Shown: positions 33,901 through 45,619 of the stretch, in pieces
Position numbering within the stretch: the first letter of the stretch is position 1
How the letters are laid out: every line of letters begins with the position of its first letter
The notes under the pieces: model-generated
Database searches by the model: none
The model's input: the letters and a program-made list of their open reading frames with translations, nothing else
Told to the model about the DNA's origin: nothing
Program-made: the position numbers and the translations under genes
Source of the DNA: Pachyseris speciosa
Taxonomy: Eukaryota; Cnidaria; Anthozoa; Scleractinia; Pachyseridae
Reading direction: 5' to 3'
Length of the DNA: 64,000 nt
Assembly (NCBI GenBank): GCA_016490735.1
Contig: JAEMWC010000385.1
Coordinates: 65,001-129,000, forward strand

Positions 33901-36900
33901 TTCCCTAGGTTATCACAATAGGTGACGTCATTGACTCGACCTAACTCGACCTGGCTCGACTCAAGGGGAACCCAGCTTATACATATTAATGACTTAACTC
34001 GACCTAACTCGACATGGCTCGACACCAAAACGGAGTAAAAACAACATAGTATACTACTGTGGACGCCCGGAGAGTCTCTGGGACAATGGACCGCCATTTT
34101 CCCAGAAAATCTAGGGTAAAACAATGGAAGCCGTTATGGGCCAGCCAATCAAAAATCTGATTTTTTTCGATTATTCCAGAGTCTCTCCCGGCGACTAACC
34201 GCTGGCCAAAGAGCCTGAGGACTCTGGGTACGAGATTGATGTGCAAGGTAAGAGTCTAAATTTACGTATCATTCAAGGTGAATACTGTTACAACTAGCAT
34301 TTTACACTCTGTAGACTGTATTGCACTATTGTTATAAAAGGGAATGTGGTATTTTTCCTATTCCCGTTTTTAAAGGGCCAAGGTTAGCCCACCCATAATT
34401 CTGTTAGTTCCGAATTGTTTATATCATGATTTATCGCTGTAAGACACGTTTGGTAGTTCCCGCTGACCATGAACAAGACCTCCATAATTTGTTTGGAAGT
34501 TCAGTATTCGTTTGTGTGGTCGCATTAGTTCAACTGGCTTATATAGCTAGTTGTAATTGGAGGCTGGTTAGTAGTTTTCAGCGTTAGAAGAACACTACAG
34601 TGAGAACTTAAAATATGAAGTTGACATAAGAGATAAAAGAGAATAAACGTTAGAGCGTGTTCAACAAGTCAATACAAAATGTATGTGTTGCAGCAACGTA
34701 TGGAGGGGTGGGGGGCTAACTTAACTACAGATTCAGCACTGCTCTTAAGGAAATGTTTAGGGTGCTATTTTATCAACACTGTTTTTTAGAGTTTTGTGCC
34801 ACCATTTCAATGAAATGTGTCATCGTAAACGTGTTCATTTCTAAGATCGAAATGGCACTTGCCTAACAAGTCCAGTCTTCAACCATGCACCAGATAAATA
34901 TTGTTAAAACTCAGACAAGGATTTGGGTTTCGATTAATTTTCGCGAATTGCCGAAATTACTGCGCTGTTTATAAACTTAGGCGAGCAATTATATCTTAAG
35001 GAAATCATCCTAATGCTAATGAGGAAGCCGCTTAAATTTACGTACCTGTGACGTCATAACTTCTATAGTAATGAGAATTTGAGTATCGTTTTGCCTTTTG
35101 TTGATGGTTAAACATAAAATGCCAGTGATCGAAAGCAGCTTAAAACCTGGAATGAGAAAAAGTGAAGAACAATGTCAACTTGTATGGCAAAGAGTCTGGT
35201 TATCGCTGAGAACAAAAAGGAAAATTCAGGCTTTTACTAACGGGAAACTTGTTCACCTTTTGAACATATCTGTATCAAGAAAGTTTGTTTTTGCGCCATA
35301 AGAAAGAAGATGAACGTTTCCGAATCTCCTACCCCGTCCTCAACCATCAAGATGGCCTCCTAAACATTTTTGTCCTGCAAGAAAAGTATAACTTGATATT
35401 TGTTGCAGTTCATGGTCATAAGTGTGAGCCCAATCCTTGTAAAAATGGCGGAACATGTGAAAACAACAGCAAAGAAGGATACGAATGCGCCTGTCCAACT
35501 GGCTTCAGAGGATCGCACTGCGAGAACGGTAAGCCAATTTCCCTTGAATTTAAGGATCAAGTACCGTCGTTATGAATTACACGTTGGGTTGTTGCGTTCA
35601 AAGTCTATCTTTAAACCTAAGACAACAGTTAATTACATGTGTACTAGGCGATTGTGTTCACTGCCGTTTATTACATCCTTGCGGAACATTCAATTCGTAA
35701 CACCTATTGATTAACTTTCTTAGTTGCCTCGGAAGACGTGTTTTCTTTTCGGCAAGGAACGATTCCTTAGGAAACTGTTTAACGCTGAAACGAAGGAGAT
35801 AACATTTAACTTTTACGCTTATTAAAAGACAACTAATTTAAACAAAATCAACTTCCATGAACGAAATCCTAATATGCTGCTCACAAATTTCCTGGCATGT
35901 GATGGTGATAGTGTTTAGAATATTTCTGAACTAGAAGGAAAAGCTTTTTTGGGCAACTGATTCAACCCTTTAATTGGCAAATTTTGGTAAAAAAATTTCA
36001 GCAATTTTCTTGATGCAGGTTTCTTGATGCAGGTAAGTCATTGTGGATGGATTCTTGAACCTAGCAAGGCAATTTTGTCAGTAGGTCCAGATGGTTTGCC
36101 ACAAATCTAGAAAATGATGTTGGCGTGACTTCATTTCGCTGTGGGTTTTAAATTGCCCACAACTCAATTAGGGCTCAAAAGAGGAAAGCAGAGGCTTTCA
36201 AACGTGGCTCAAATGAAATAGCTGTTGCTCGACTTGCTGCAGACGTGAGAGGCAAAATAGTTATGAGATTAAAGTTTGTTGTCATTAGCGAACTTTGCTT
36301 TCAAAAGAGATCTTAAATTAAATAATTGAAAGCAAAGATGTGTAGTTCTTAGTTTTGCTCCAAGGTGCAAAAACCGGACATTTTTTACTTTGCTTGAAAA
36401 CAAACAATAATATGGAACGATAAATGAAGGTTATCCTCAGTTCATTGGCTCTTGAGGCCTAAAAAGGTTACTGGTTTTACACTATAAACAGGGTATAACT
36501 ACCAGCTTTCTAAAATTTTGAACGCGGCCAAACCTAAACGCGGTAGCCCTGTGTAGCGTACAAATTTCGTACGATTGCCAGTTAAAGGGTTAAGAAATTT
36601 GTGAGTCATTCACTTATAGAAATTAAAGCAATTCAACTGAAAGTACTTCATTGACTGTTCAGTTTATAGAGTTGAATCTTGTCGATGATATGATGCTAAA
36701 GCCAAACAACAGCTGTCTGTTATAGATTGTTAACCAACGTCAAGTCTGCATTATTTCACAATCTCAATTGGTGGAGCTGCTGTCAAAGGAAATTGTAGCG
36801 TCTTACAATGACCTTTCGATCTAAGCACAATTCAGCAATATGAATGTTTAATTCTTTTGCAGATCTGAAAGAGTGCATGAAACAAAATGGTGGATGTTCA

Positions 36901-39900
36901 CACAAATGCAATAACACGGTTGGCAGCTATATCTGCTCTTGCCCAGACCCCGAGCTGAACTTGGCACCAGATGGTCATACTTGCGTTGGTTAGAATAACT
37001 GAGTTTATATTAGCTAAAGAGTTATAACATTTCAATAGGCTTTAAATTTCTTTCCTATAAGACCATGCATTGAATTAAAAAAAAAAATACAAACTCTCTC
37101 CGCGCCGAAAATCCAATGACAAACTAACACCAAGCATGCATGAAATCAATGTGGGATTCAAACCTGGTCACATTGGCGGAAAGCCTATTGGATACATTGA
37201 CGCACCATCCCTGCTTTGTAATCAGTTTCTTTTCCCTACGTAATGGAGGTCATAGGCTCTCCTACCTCTGCAATCGACGTTCCAATCAAACGCAAGCTTC
37301 CTACTGGCCTTATTTGCCATTCAGTTATCTTCTGTTTTACGCTGTAGATTTATTTGAGCATACGAGCTAACTTGTTTTGTGTTCAACTCTAACAGTTTCA
37401 GGTGTCTCCGTGGAATGCCGCCAAAACGAAATGTCAATAACTTTGCCGAATGGTCTAGTACTGGGTTTGAAGCGCGAACATATCACTCTTCGAGATGTCA
37501 AGTGCGTTGCAAAGGAAATAACAACCCATTACACCCTTACAACCACATTGTCTGGCTGTGGAACGACTGCCAGACATAGGAAAGGCGCTGTAGTCTACAG
37601 TAACACGGTCTTGGAAATCCCAGTGGCAGATGAGGCTATTATTACGAGAGTTCGTGAAATCGAGATTCCCTTCAGCTGTTATTACAAGGCCTCGGGTGAT
37701 GCTACTGCTCTTGGAATCAAACCTGACACAAGGAAGTTGGTTTTTGATGAAGATGGAAAAGGAAATTTCACCATTTCGTTGGAAATATTCGCAGATGACA
37801 AGTAAGTCAAACTTGACATTAGAAATTTCACGAATTTTCGTTTGGAATTGCATAAGTTCCCTTCTTAAGATCTAGAAATCATACAATATTTTGGTTCTTG
37901 TTCTTTTCTCTCAATGACATTAATCCAAAAAGGGAATTTGAGATTCAAGGCCTACGTGAACCAAATGTCGAAGGACCGTTAAAGACTTTTTAAATGCAAC
38001 AATCTCCGTGGGAAAAAAAGCGAGCTAAAATGAAACAGTTTCTCATACACCATGTTTTGAATAATTTATTAATATGAATTTAACGAGGCAACCGTAGGAA
38101 TAGTGCAATTACGTAACAATGTTTCTTACTGACGTAACAGCTTTGGTTTCTTTGCAAATAACTTAGCCCTCCTGTTTAGAAATTCTTATCGACCATTTTC
38201 CTACTACGTCAATATAATTGAGATCAAAAGGGGAAAAATTGAAATGGGTCGCCATCGAAATTGAACTACACTTTGAAATGGCAAAGAAATGGTGCATCGA
38301 ATTGAGCTGAAGTTTAATTTGTCCGTTAAATAATTCCAATCCATGTTTGACATCAGGTTTGCGTCAGCCTATACTCAAAAGGACTATCCTATGGAAGTCA
38401 AGTTACGGCAGTCCCTGAATTTCCAAGTGTCCGTGAAATCGAAGGACAAGATTCTGTCCGTCTTAGCTGAGAATTTCTACGCCACACCCTCCAACGAGAG
38501 AGACGATGCTACTAAATATTACCTCATTCATTGAGGGTACGTTGATATATGTAACAGCCTGTGAGAGGTTATTTAAACATCTGAGGAAATTTGAATGTCC
38601 GTAAACTATTCATACCCGGAAAGTGACGGTTTTTCACGACCTCATAGAACATCCCAAGTGACAACATAATGAAATACGGAAACATAAGGAAGAATTACAT
38701 ATGAAGATAATTTTATGCAAGAAATGGGCAAGGACAAGCGCCGGCGCTACATTAGTCAATTTCTGTTGTGAAAGTTCTTTTTTCAATGGGTAACGTCAAT
38801 GTCCTTTGGCTAAACTCCGAGTTGTGTTTCCTTATTTACGAAAATTTAAAACCGTCTGCATACTGCAGAATTAATTTTACATGCATCACTGTCATACTAA
38901 AGGCCTGTTTAAACGTTTCCAACAGTTGAACGAATGTTGGGCAAATTTTGCACGCAAAAACAAAATTGTGCGGAGACCGTTCAAACGGTTCCAACATTGG
39001 GCCAACAAAGGAACCAACACTTTGAATTTGATTCCGAGAAACTAATAACTAGAAACCAAACCCTCCCGTCGAGATTTTACGGCCTGATGTGGGCATGCGT
39101 GTGTTCCACAGTTGTTCAATGGAGTGTTCAAACGGCTCCAACGATTCAACATTTTCGAGAACAAAGGAAAAATGGTTGAATCGATGTCGAATGAAAGTTT
39201 AAGCCGATTTAAATTTGATTCAACACGCATTCAACAAGCTTTCAACATTTTTATGCTTTCAACAATGTTGACGACCTGTTCAAACCCAAACGACTTTTGA
39301 TTTTCAAAGTGTTGAGAGCATGTTGAAGCAAATGTTGAAACTGTTTAAACGGTCCTTAACCCTATTCCAAAAACGGGTAGCATGAATACAATTTGATATA
39401 CAAAATGTATACATTAATGTATAGCGCTGTGCGGAAATCATGCCAGGAACTTGAATATTAACCAACTATCAGTGTTTCTTGGGAGCCAATTTTGGATTAC
39501 AACTTTCAAAACTCGTTTTTTCACTTATCGCCAGTAAATTACAACACCTCCGTGCAGTCTTAAAGTAATATTTTGTAAGGACATGCTTTTCTTCCGAATA
39601 GATGCCCACTCGATGAAACCACCACTATCCTCAAATCATCAAGGGTGGGCGTGTCCCGTTTCAGGACAGAAGGCTTCAAGTCTATTGCTGATCACCCATT
39701 CGTGTTTGTCCACTGCCAAGTAAGAATTTGTGATGCAAAAAACTCAAACTCCAGATGTGCCCAAGGTTGTGTGAACGAATCCTGAAAGAGACGTGGCGTC
39801 AGCAGTGACGATAAAATGTACCCAGTGGCACAAGGACCGCTTACTCTTGGTAGCGAAGTATCGGAAATGAGTGTATCTCGAATGTCGACTTTTGGAGGTA

Positions 39901-40591
39901 GTTAGAAAACTGTTTCACAATAAAAACAACGGAAGAATATCTTCCGAGATAATTTTTCAGACCTTGAATAAGGCAAACATTTGTAAGTTCCCATCATACC
40001 ACCGCTAAGTAACGAATATACCAATATAGCCACGTGAGATTGCCTCAGACGATTGTTGGTCTATTTTTTACCCCTCTAGGTGTCGGTGTTTAATTACCTT
40101 ATAACTGGTCAAATCCGATTTCAGGATTTTGTCTCGTACGTAACTGTGAACTCGTGATTTTTATATAAAATCACGAGTTCGCGATCGTTGTCACCTTTTG
40201 TACCTTACATCCATAATTGCGGACGCACGCGGTTGTCAACTGGCTTGCATTTATCAAAGCTCGTGGAGCTATATGAGACAAAAATATTTGTAGATAAAGT
40301 TCATCTGTCAGAAATTTAAGTTTTTACTAATGTTCAACTGAGGCTAATGATAAAAGATGCAATAGAGGCCAATAGAGATAATAAGGGATCGGATTTCAAA
40401 ACATTCTCCATTATTAACAAATATGGATTGTTCAACATGCATACTTTCTCTGTCGTTTAGGTGTTACTCTACCATCCATTCTTGCCATTGCAGTCCTATC
40501 TGCGCCTTGCATTCTGGGAATTGTGTGGCTGTCACGCAAGAAATCCAGCAACGTTAGACCCTACTCTCCGTTGACGGGACAAGACGACTAG
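30981..40591 (+). CDS. Cys-module/EGF/ZP transmembrane protein gene (8 exons; two in-frame TGA)
   Basis: Exons: 30981-31107, 31814-32065, 35409-35528, 36863-36988, 37402-37801, 38357-38536, 39602-39897, 40461-40591. Phases 1,1,1,1,2,2,1 fit at every junction; 1632 nt. Exon 1 is a signal peptide ([19 protein letters not shown]). Exon 2 is a six-Cys module with AVEWW. Exons 3-4 are EGF domains. Exon 5 is ZP-N with four Cys. Exon 6 is exactly as long as its paralogue's exon 5 (180 nt). Exon 7 is ZP-C (GCPLD, CQVRIC, RCAQGC). Exon 8 has a TM segment ([18 protein letters not shown]) and tail. TGA codons fall at 38532-38534 and 39783-39785, the second directly before KRR of the expected furin site. 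Both could be CGA to TGA changes. Reading frame, splice sites and TM exon are otherwise intact, so this is either a young pseudogene, a null allele or an assembly error. Confidence 0.75.
31814..32065 (+). CDS. Exon for a six-Cys AVEWW module (phase 1-1)
   Basis: Second exon of the plus-strand ZP gene. It follows the acceptor TTTTCAACCTCAG and ends at G|GTAAGAG. It is 252 nt, symmetrical phase 1-1, so it could be shuffled as a unit. Cys are at module residues 11, 29, 40, 53, 56 and 62, with [15 protein letters not shown] as its hallmark. The paralogous minus-strand gene lacks it. I recall similar EWW-containing Cys modules at the N terminus of other coral secreted proteins but cannot name the family. 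Confidence 0.65.
32527..32872. repeat. GGA-rich minisatellite (about 9 units)
   Basis: Unit GAATTGAGG(AGG)nGAAAAYAATA, 31-46 bp, varying mainly in GGA number. It forms the core between the two arms of the fold-back element. The 94-codon minus frame full of Pro and Ser is a by-product of the repeat and not a gene. Confidence 0.9.
33562..33740. mobile_element. 179-bp MITE, copy 1 (nested in fold-back arm)
   Basis: The ends are GACCCTTTTCATAATGGCG and its near reverse complement, with ATTATTCTTTT/AAAAGAATAAT inside each end. TA flanks both ends. The other arm of the fold-back element has the empty site (GAAGTCATAATAGACTC), which proves insertion after the arms formed. Confidence 0.85.
38898..39358. 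mobile_element. TIR element in ZP-gene intron 6
   Basis: TAAAGGCCTGTTTAAACG at the left and the reverse complement of GTTTAAACGGTCCTTAA at the right. Internal sequence is rich in TTCAAAC and GTTGAA motifs in both orientations. No transposase frame. Confidence 0.6.
40148..40180. repeat. Hairpin with 14-bp perfect stem
   Basis: GAACTCGTGATTTT, loop TATAT, AAAATCACGAGTTC. It lies in the last intron of the plus-strand ZP gene. Confidence 0.9.
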
Positions 40592-40696
40592 TCACTCGCG
40601 TTTTCTCTTCTCCCACGCCTCTGGCATCTTAAAACACCGAATGAGGCTTTGCTGAAGAATTATAAAAAGCTGCAAAAATGTTATGGCTATAAATTT

Positions 40697-40702
40697 AATA
40701 AA
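40697..40702 (+). terminator. Poly(A) signal of the plus-strand ZP gene
   Basis: AATAAA 106 nt after the TAG at 40589-40591, the first canonical signal downstream. Confidence 0.55.
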
Positions 40703-41273
40703 TCAATAAGTAAGACATCAACGTGAAGATGCACTTCCTCTGTTGGGCTTGACATTCAAGGATGACAAACCTTGTTCCCATTCTGCTCCCCCCCTTTCCT
40801 AACTGCCTCCCCCCAAACAAATTAAACAAACCGAATGAAAGAAGACACAACCTGCACAACTTAGATTTAGCTTACCCTTTGCCAATTAACATCGAGACGC
40901 CTCATTCTCGTTTTTATTCCAATAGAAACCTGAAACTAGCAATCCAAATGTTTTAGAATAACACCTCGACCATCAATTCAGCAAGAAATTTTTGCAAAGT
41001 ATGATTTGTAACCGTCAAAGTTTGTCACCGTTTTAATCAAGCTCTCTTAGACAATCTATCACCGTAATACATGATTAGGTTATTCTTGATTTAGTTTTAG
41101 CGTTGTACTGACGTCCCTGTTCTTCGTTCAGTTACTGGCAAAATCTATTGTTGACATCAATTGCAATCATTCTTCGGAGAACTAAAACTAATGACATAAT
41201 GGCTACAAATCAGACTGTTTAATTATAACCACGTTCGAGATGAATTAATTTATCAACTAAAACAGACTAGTTA

Positions 41274-41424
41274 CAGTGGAACCTCGATCTGACGAACCTC
41301 TATAGAACGAAACCCTCGATATAACTAACGATATTCTTCAGCTGACCTTCTAAACATATGGACAGGGACCTCGACATATATAACGAAGCGTCGATGTAAC
41401 GAGCCAATTTCCCAGGTTCCACTG
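41274..41424. mobile_element. Tigger/pogo-like MITE, 151 bp
   Basis: Begins CAGTGGAACCTCGAT and ends with the inverted CAGGTTCCACTG; the interior repeats CTCGATATAACTAACGA and TCGATGTAACGA. From memory, CAGTnGAACCTCGATATAACGA ends belong to TcMar-Tigger elements. TA precedes the left end but the right flank is TC. Confidence 0.6.
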
Positions 41425-41991
41425 TCACAGGGAAAAAAGCAACCATCATAACTTTGTATCACACCGAAACTGGCGTTCGGGATGCTCGACTGGTGACTGA
41501 TATTCATGTCAATATTCGTGTTATTACTAGACTTCCATTCTATGAGAAGGCTGGCGACAGAGGGCTGTTCCATTTCATTAATCCATTATATATTAAAAAT
41601 ATTTACCTTTTTCTAAATTAGTTTTATTACACGCTGTTAAAAACCTAAAGCATGGCTTATCTATCCACAGAACGAAATTTGGATTTGAACACGATGTGAT
41701 TACTCTAAAGCAAAATTGGAAGTAACTAAACATTCATTCGAAGAATAACCACATTTAAAAGAAACAAATTTATGCCAAACACCTCAAACAATAAAAAATG
41801 CTTTCTTAGCGCCTTAAATGTTAATAGATAATTAACTCCTCGTGTGCTAGAAATGAAATTAGTTTCACTTGTCATCGGTGCGGAGTGAAGATCCCGTCCT
41901 GTGTTCGCTTCATTTCCTCTCATTTTGGCTACAGCATCATCACTTGGGTAAGGCTGGCACAGGCTAGACAGATTGAGCAGAACAGGCCTGT

Positions 41992-42000
41992 TATAAAAGG
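41992..42000 (+). promoter_or_regulatory. TATA box upstream of the DEG/ENaC fragment
   Basis: TATAAAAGG, 211 bp upstream of the first ATG of the channel fragment. It suggests the fragment is the authentic 5' end of a gene and not a retrocopy. Confidence 0.4.
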
Positions 42001-42210
42001 ATATTGTGCGTTAACGTTGCGATGTTAATTTTAAAACACCTGTCATATGCAGTGAAATATCTGATTGGCGAATTAACGAACGGGCGACAAGTCTTAGATA
42101 TACAATTCATCAGGCATTTTTCAAGCTGTCCCGAAGTTTGTTTAAGCAGGAGAGACTCACGAAGAATAAGGAATAGTGACCATCTTGTTGTGGATGTTTA
42201 AGACACAGCG

Positions 42211-43127
42211 ATGCCTTCCAGAGTAAAAGTATTTGATTGTGGACCCAGAAAAGATGCGGAGAAGAACGTAGCGGAGATGAGTGTTATTAACAGAACAATG
42301 CAAAACGTTGAAGATGGAGAACTTGAAACAACCGAATGCTTTCTGAGCGACACAACTTTGCGTGGCGCTCGTTACCTCTTCGCAGAAAGCACTCTGAGGC
42401 GATTTCTCTGGACTTGAGCGCTTTTGGCATCTCTTGCATATTGCAATAATCAAGCAAGTCAGTCTTACAAGGAGTACCTCCGCAGGCCGTTCAACACAAA
42501 AATTACATTCGAGTGCCAATGAGGGAGGCTTTATTTTCCCTGCTGTCTCCTTGTGTAACTTCAACCCTGTGAACATGAAAAGAGTAAGAAATTTCCTTTC
42601 AACTCCCAATCTAACAAAGGAGGAAGTAGAGAAACAAAGTGGAAGAGGTTTCCAAATTGCTGATACAATCGACATATGCAATTACTGCCGAATTTCAAGA
42701 TAGATATCGTTCATTATTCAATCGTGATACATTAGAGGACCTATTAAAGACAACTGCTCACCAAATCGAGGAGATGCTTTTTCCAAATGTCCCCCCGACG
42801 TTTATGTCTTGTTCTTTAGCCGGCCTGTCGTGTGGGGCTGACAACTTTACCTCTTTCGTCAGCTCAGTTTTCGGACAATGTTTCACGATTAACTTAGGAA
42901 CGAATGATAACTCACTTTTGAGAGCTTCCATTGCTGGTAAAAACGACGGCTTAAGACTTAGCATGAATATACAACGAGAGAGCTACGTTAAAAATGCCGC
43001 GGATCCTTTTGCTGGGATTACAGTTCTGGTCCACGACCAAGATAACTATCCCCTTATGCGTGAGCACGGTTTCGGTGTTCAACCTGGAGTTCACAATTTT
43101 TGCTCTATTGGAATGAAAGAGATATGA
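42211..43127 (+). pseudogene. DEG/ENaC (ASIC-like) channel, N-terminal exon, broken
   Basis: Starts MPSRVKVFDCGPRKDAEKN. The cytoplasmic segment FLSDTTLRGARYLF...RRFLW is the pre-TM1 HG-type region of DEG/ENaC channels, with Arg for His. A TGA at 42416 interrupts the TM1 start. A frameshift near 42522 leads to GGFIFPAVSLCNFNPVN, the family's post-TM1 signature. Another shift near 42640 leads to the extracellular part, with FGQCFTINLG, GLRLSMNIQRESY, GITVLVHDQDNYPLMREHGF and VQPGVH, ending at TGA 43125. Family members would be amiloride-sensitive or acid-gated Na+ channels. At least three disruptions make this copy inactive. Confidence 0.8.
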
Positions 43128-43129
43128 AG

Positions 43130-44320
43130 ACATTTATGCTTAGTTAGCCGTTTTATCCTTTTGACTGAACAACTCGTAAGGCAATGTTACGCAGCGTAAC
43201 AGAGCAGAACTTGCAGTGTCTTGCAGACTTGACTTACAGTGACATGACACCTTATGACATTACATAATATGGGATTGCCTGATTTTCCAAGAAAGAGAAT
43301 GGCCTTGACCTGTGACTTGAGGAGGCGATATGCTTTTGAACTAAAATGTTAACGATCCTGCCAGTTTCAAAATTCAGTTGGACGCTATTTACGGTGAAGG
43401 CCGGTTACTTGTACGATCTTCCAACAGCTAAGAAAGACTGGTTTGGGAAGAGGCGTTACAGACCCTATAGAAAAATGGCTGCCTGTAGATTATTCTTTTC
43501 TTCGTATTCAAAATAGCCTCACTAACCTCGTTCGGGATAACAAATTCTTTAGAATTTTTAACTTAAGAGCGAGGCTAGTGAGGCTATTTTGAATAAGTAC
43601 AAAAGAATAATTTAAAGCCAGCCATTTTTGCATAGGGTCTCTAACAGCAGCATATTGGCTTTAGATCGTCATTGGTGTCTCAGAACGGGTCTTTATAAGC
43701 GTCTCTTTATTGTTTATGGGGGCTTGATACCCTAGAAAATGTATGGGAACCTTACGTATTCAAGCAATACATTTATCTACTACTGCTAGCTGGACTTAAA
43801 TTAATGTACTTTGAATAATTTTAGAATTAGGTTCTACACTATTGTTTCTTGCAGATTATCAATTTACCTGAGCCATATTAAGCCAAATGTGTTGACAAAA
43901 GACTAAATGTGTTTAACAGTGATACCTCCTAAGCTTACTCTAAACCCGCCTGCATGATGCAGTGCGTGAACGAATTTACTACGAGGAAATGTCGATGTCA
44001 CCTCTTGGAGCTTGAAGGTAAAGTGTGCTTCCTGGTATACCTATGAGACCTGAGATCATAGAGCCAACGTAACACTTATGTGCAACATGTCTGCCTGTAA
44101 TAAACAGGGGTGTTTTTTTTTGGGCGTGGGTACTTGGTCAGCCCATCAACCCCTAGATGTATAATATGGAGAGACCACAGCATCGGGAACTACGTTACTC
44201 CCTTTCTACGATCGGTGTGCGTTCGAGATTGAGGTGAAGGAGACAAGGCTAATGGCTTTAACACTCCATGACGCGATTATTTATCTGAACTAATCTTACA
44301 AGTTTTAAAAAATATATTTT
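43130..44320. other. Intergenic stretch with one MITE
   Basis: Besides the 179-bp MITE copy at 43461-43639 I see no exon. A GGTGTTTTTTTTTGGGC run lies near 44106 and mixed unique sequence around it. Confidence 0.4.
43461..43639. mobile_element. 179-bp MITE, divergent copy
   Basis: GACCCTATAGAAAAATGGCTG at the left against CAGCCATTTTTGCATAGGGTC at the right. Internal ATTATTCTTTT, CTCACTAACCTCG and AAAAGAATAAT blocks match the copies at 33.6 and 59.4 kb, and the length is the same. Confidence 0.75.
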
Positions 44321-45536
44321 TTAAGAGGCTGTCTCTGTAAAAACCACCCAATCAATTTCGCATCAAAAATAATTTCGCCTGGAACTCTGATAACTGAAAG
44401 ACTTTACTAAGGTTAGAATAAAAACAGATTTGGTTTGAATCGAAATGGTTTTTCGGTGACGTTAGGAGCCATAAAATATTTCGCCCGGTCAGCGCCCTTC
44501 GCAACGTCTCCGAAAAGCATAAAATTGGCATTTTTCGTGGTGCTGTAAAATATTTGATTCGTTTCATCCAGTAATGAATCTTACGTCATTTCACTTCTTA
44601 ACTCTTGCAGTTTTCCGAGATACAAACACATTTTCGGTTGCTTTATGTTTCAAGACGAAATCAAGCATATTACTAAACACAGTCAATCGCCGTCGAACGA
44701 TGGCCGGAAATAGCCTTGCGTCGAGCTAATTTTGAACGTTTGGGACCTAGTTGAACACTCTAGTCTACACAGCCGAAAAGTGTAGTCCTTTATCGGCGAA
44801 AATATGCAAAAACCGCTGTACGTTTTCAGTATTTCAAAAGTTATGGCCGTTTGTATCAACACATGTACGAGCATTTGCGACTTTCAGGCCTATCACAAAA
44901 TCGACCTATCTCGAGGAGATTTTGTCATAAGTACAGCTTACCTGCCTCACAACTCGGGCTTATTTTCACCTACAGCTATATTCCAACGCTTTACATCATT
45001 GAATTGAATGGCAGTTGCAGTAAATAGGTGGTTATTGCGCTCGAAACTTGAGCACGGCGTTTGTCGATTTTCTTGTCAGTTACAAGCGAATAAACTTTAG
45101 CTTGATTCCACGGCCACATCTTCCGACGACAAACATTCCTTTGAAACATCTTTTCAGGGCTGGGTTTCTTCGTGAATCAGTCAATTAACTATCCAAATCT
45201 TGTATTAAGGAGAAAATCGTGATTTGAAGGCTTAAATATTTTGAAGAAACACTCACCATTACATCCAGTAGGTCGTTGGAACACGAGGGGGTTTACCGAA
45301 AAGCAGGAATGTGGAATCCGGAATCCGGAATCCAGAAAGTGAAATATAAGAATCCAGGAACCCGGAATCTAGAAACTGGAGTGCAGAAATCAGAAAGAGC
45401 GCACATGGAGGAGAATATTTGAGACCAAATGCCTGTGTTCAAATTATCGAACTGCTCTTTAGCAATCTCAACAAATGTCTTTCAAGATGATATGGAAAAT
45501 TGGCGTCAATAGCAAAATGTTCCTGTTTTGTATATA
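44321..45536. repeat. Inverted 1.2-kb duplicate, left copy
   Basis: Reverse complement of 57050-58572, from AAGAGGCTGTCTCTGTAAAAACC to GTTCCTGTTTTGTATA. Both copies share a 60-odd-codon frame (44804-45007 here), but it lacks domains and the flanking sequence is equally conserved. This copy has no MITE. Confidence 0.85.
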
Positions 45537-45619
45537 TGAACAAAGGGGGTTTGTTTCTAAGGATCTGTGGTGCTGCGTCGGTGTGGGAGTGAAACACGAA
45601 ACTTGGGTTTGTCAACGGA

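Larger units (their letters stand above)
32085..34238. mobile_element. Fold-back (MULE-type) element, 2154 bp, 9-bp TSD
   Basis: The ends are CAATCTCGTACCCAGAG and its reverse complement. Long inverted arms cover about 32085-32503 and 33505-34238, sharing the AACTCGACxTGGCTCGAC, ACCTAGTTAGCTAGACACTTC and TTGCCCGGGCTC blocks. ATGTGCAAG flanks both ends (32076-32084, 34239-34247): a 9-bp target duplication, typical of Mutator-like elements. The left arm lacks about 125-140 bp present in the right arm. The right arm holds a nested MITE. It sits 19 bp inside intron 2 of the ZP gene. No transposase. Confidence 0.85.

Noticed and set aside
38532..38534. TGA as a selenocysteine codon
   Set aside because: The position corresponds to a variable, non-redox residue in the paralogue, and a second TGA lies at a basic cleavage site; no SECIS-like structure was recognised.
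44804..45007. Conserved 67-codon frame also found at 57538-57741
   Set aside because: Conservation extends equally through flanking non-coding sequence of the duplicated block and differences do not favour third positions clearly.
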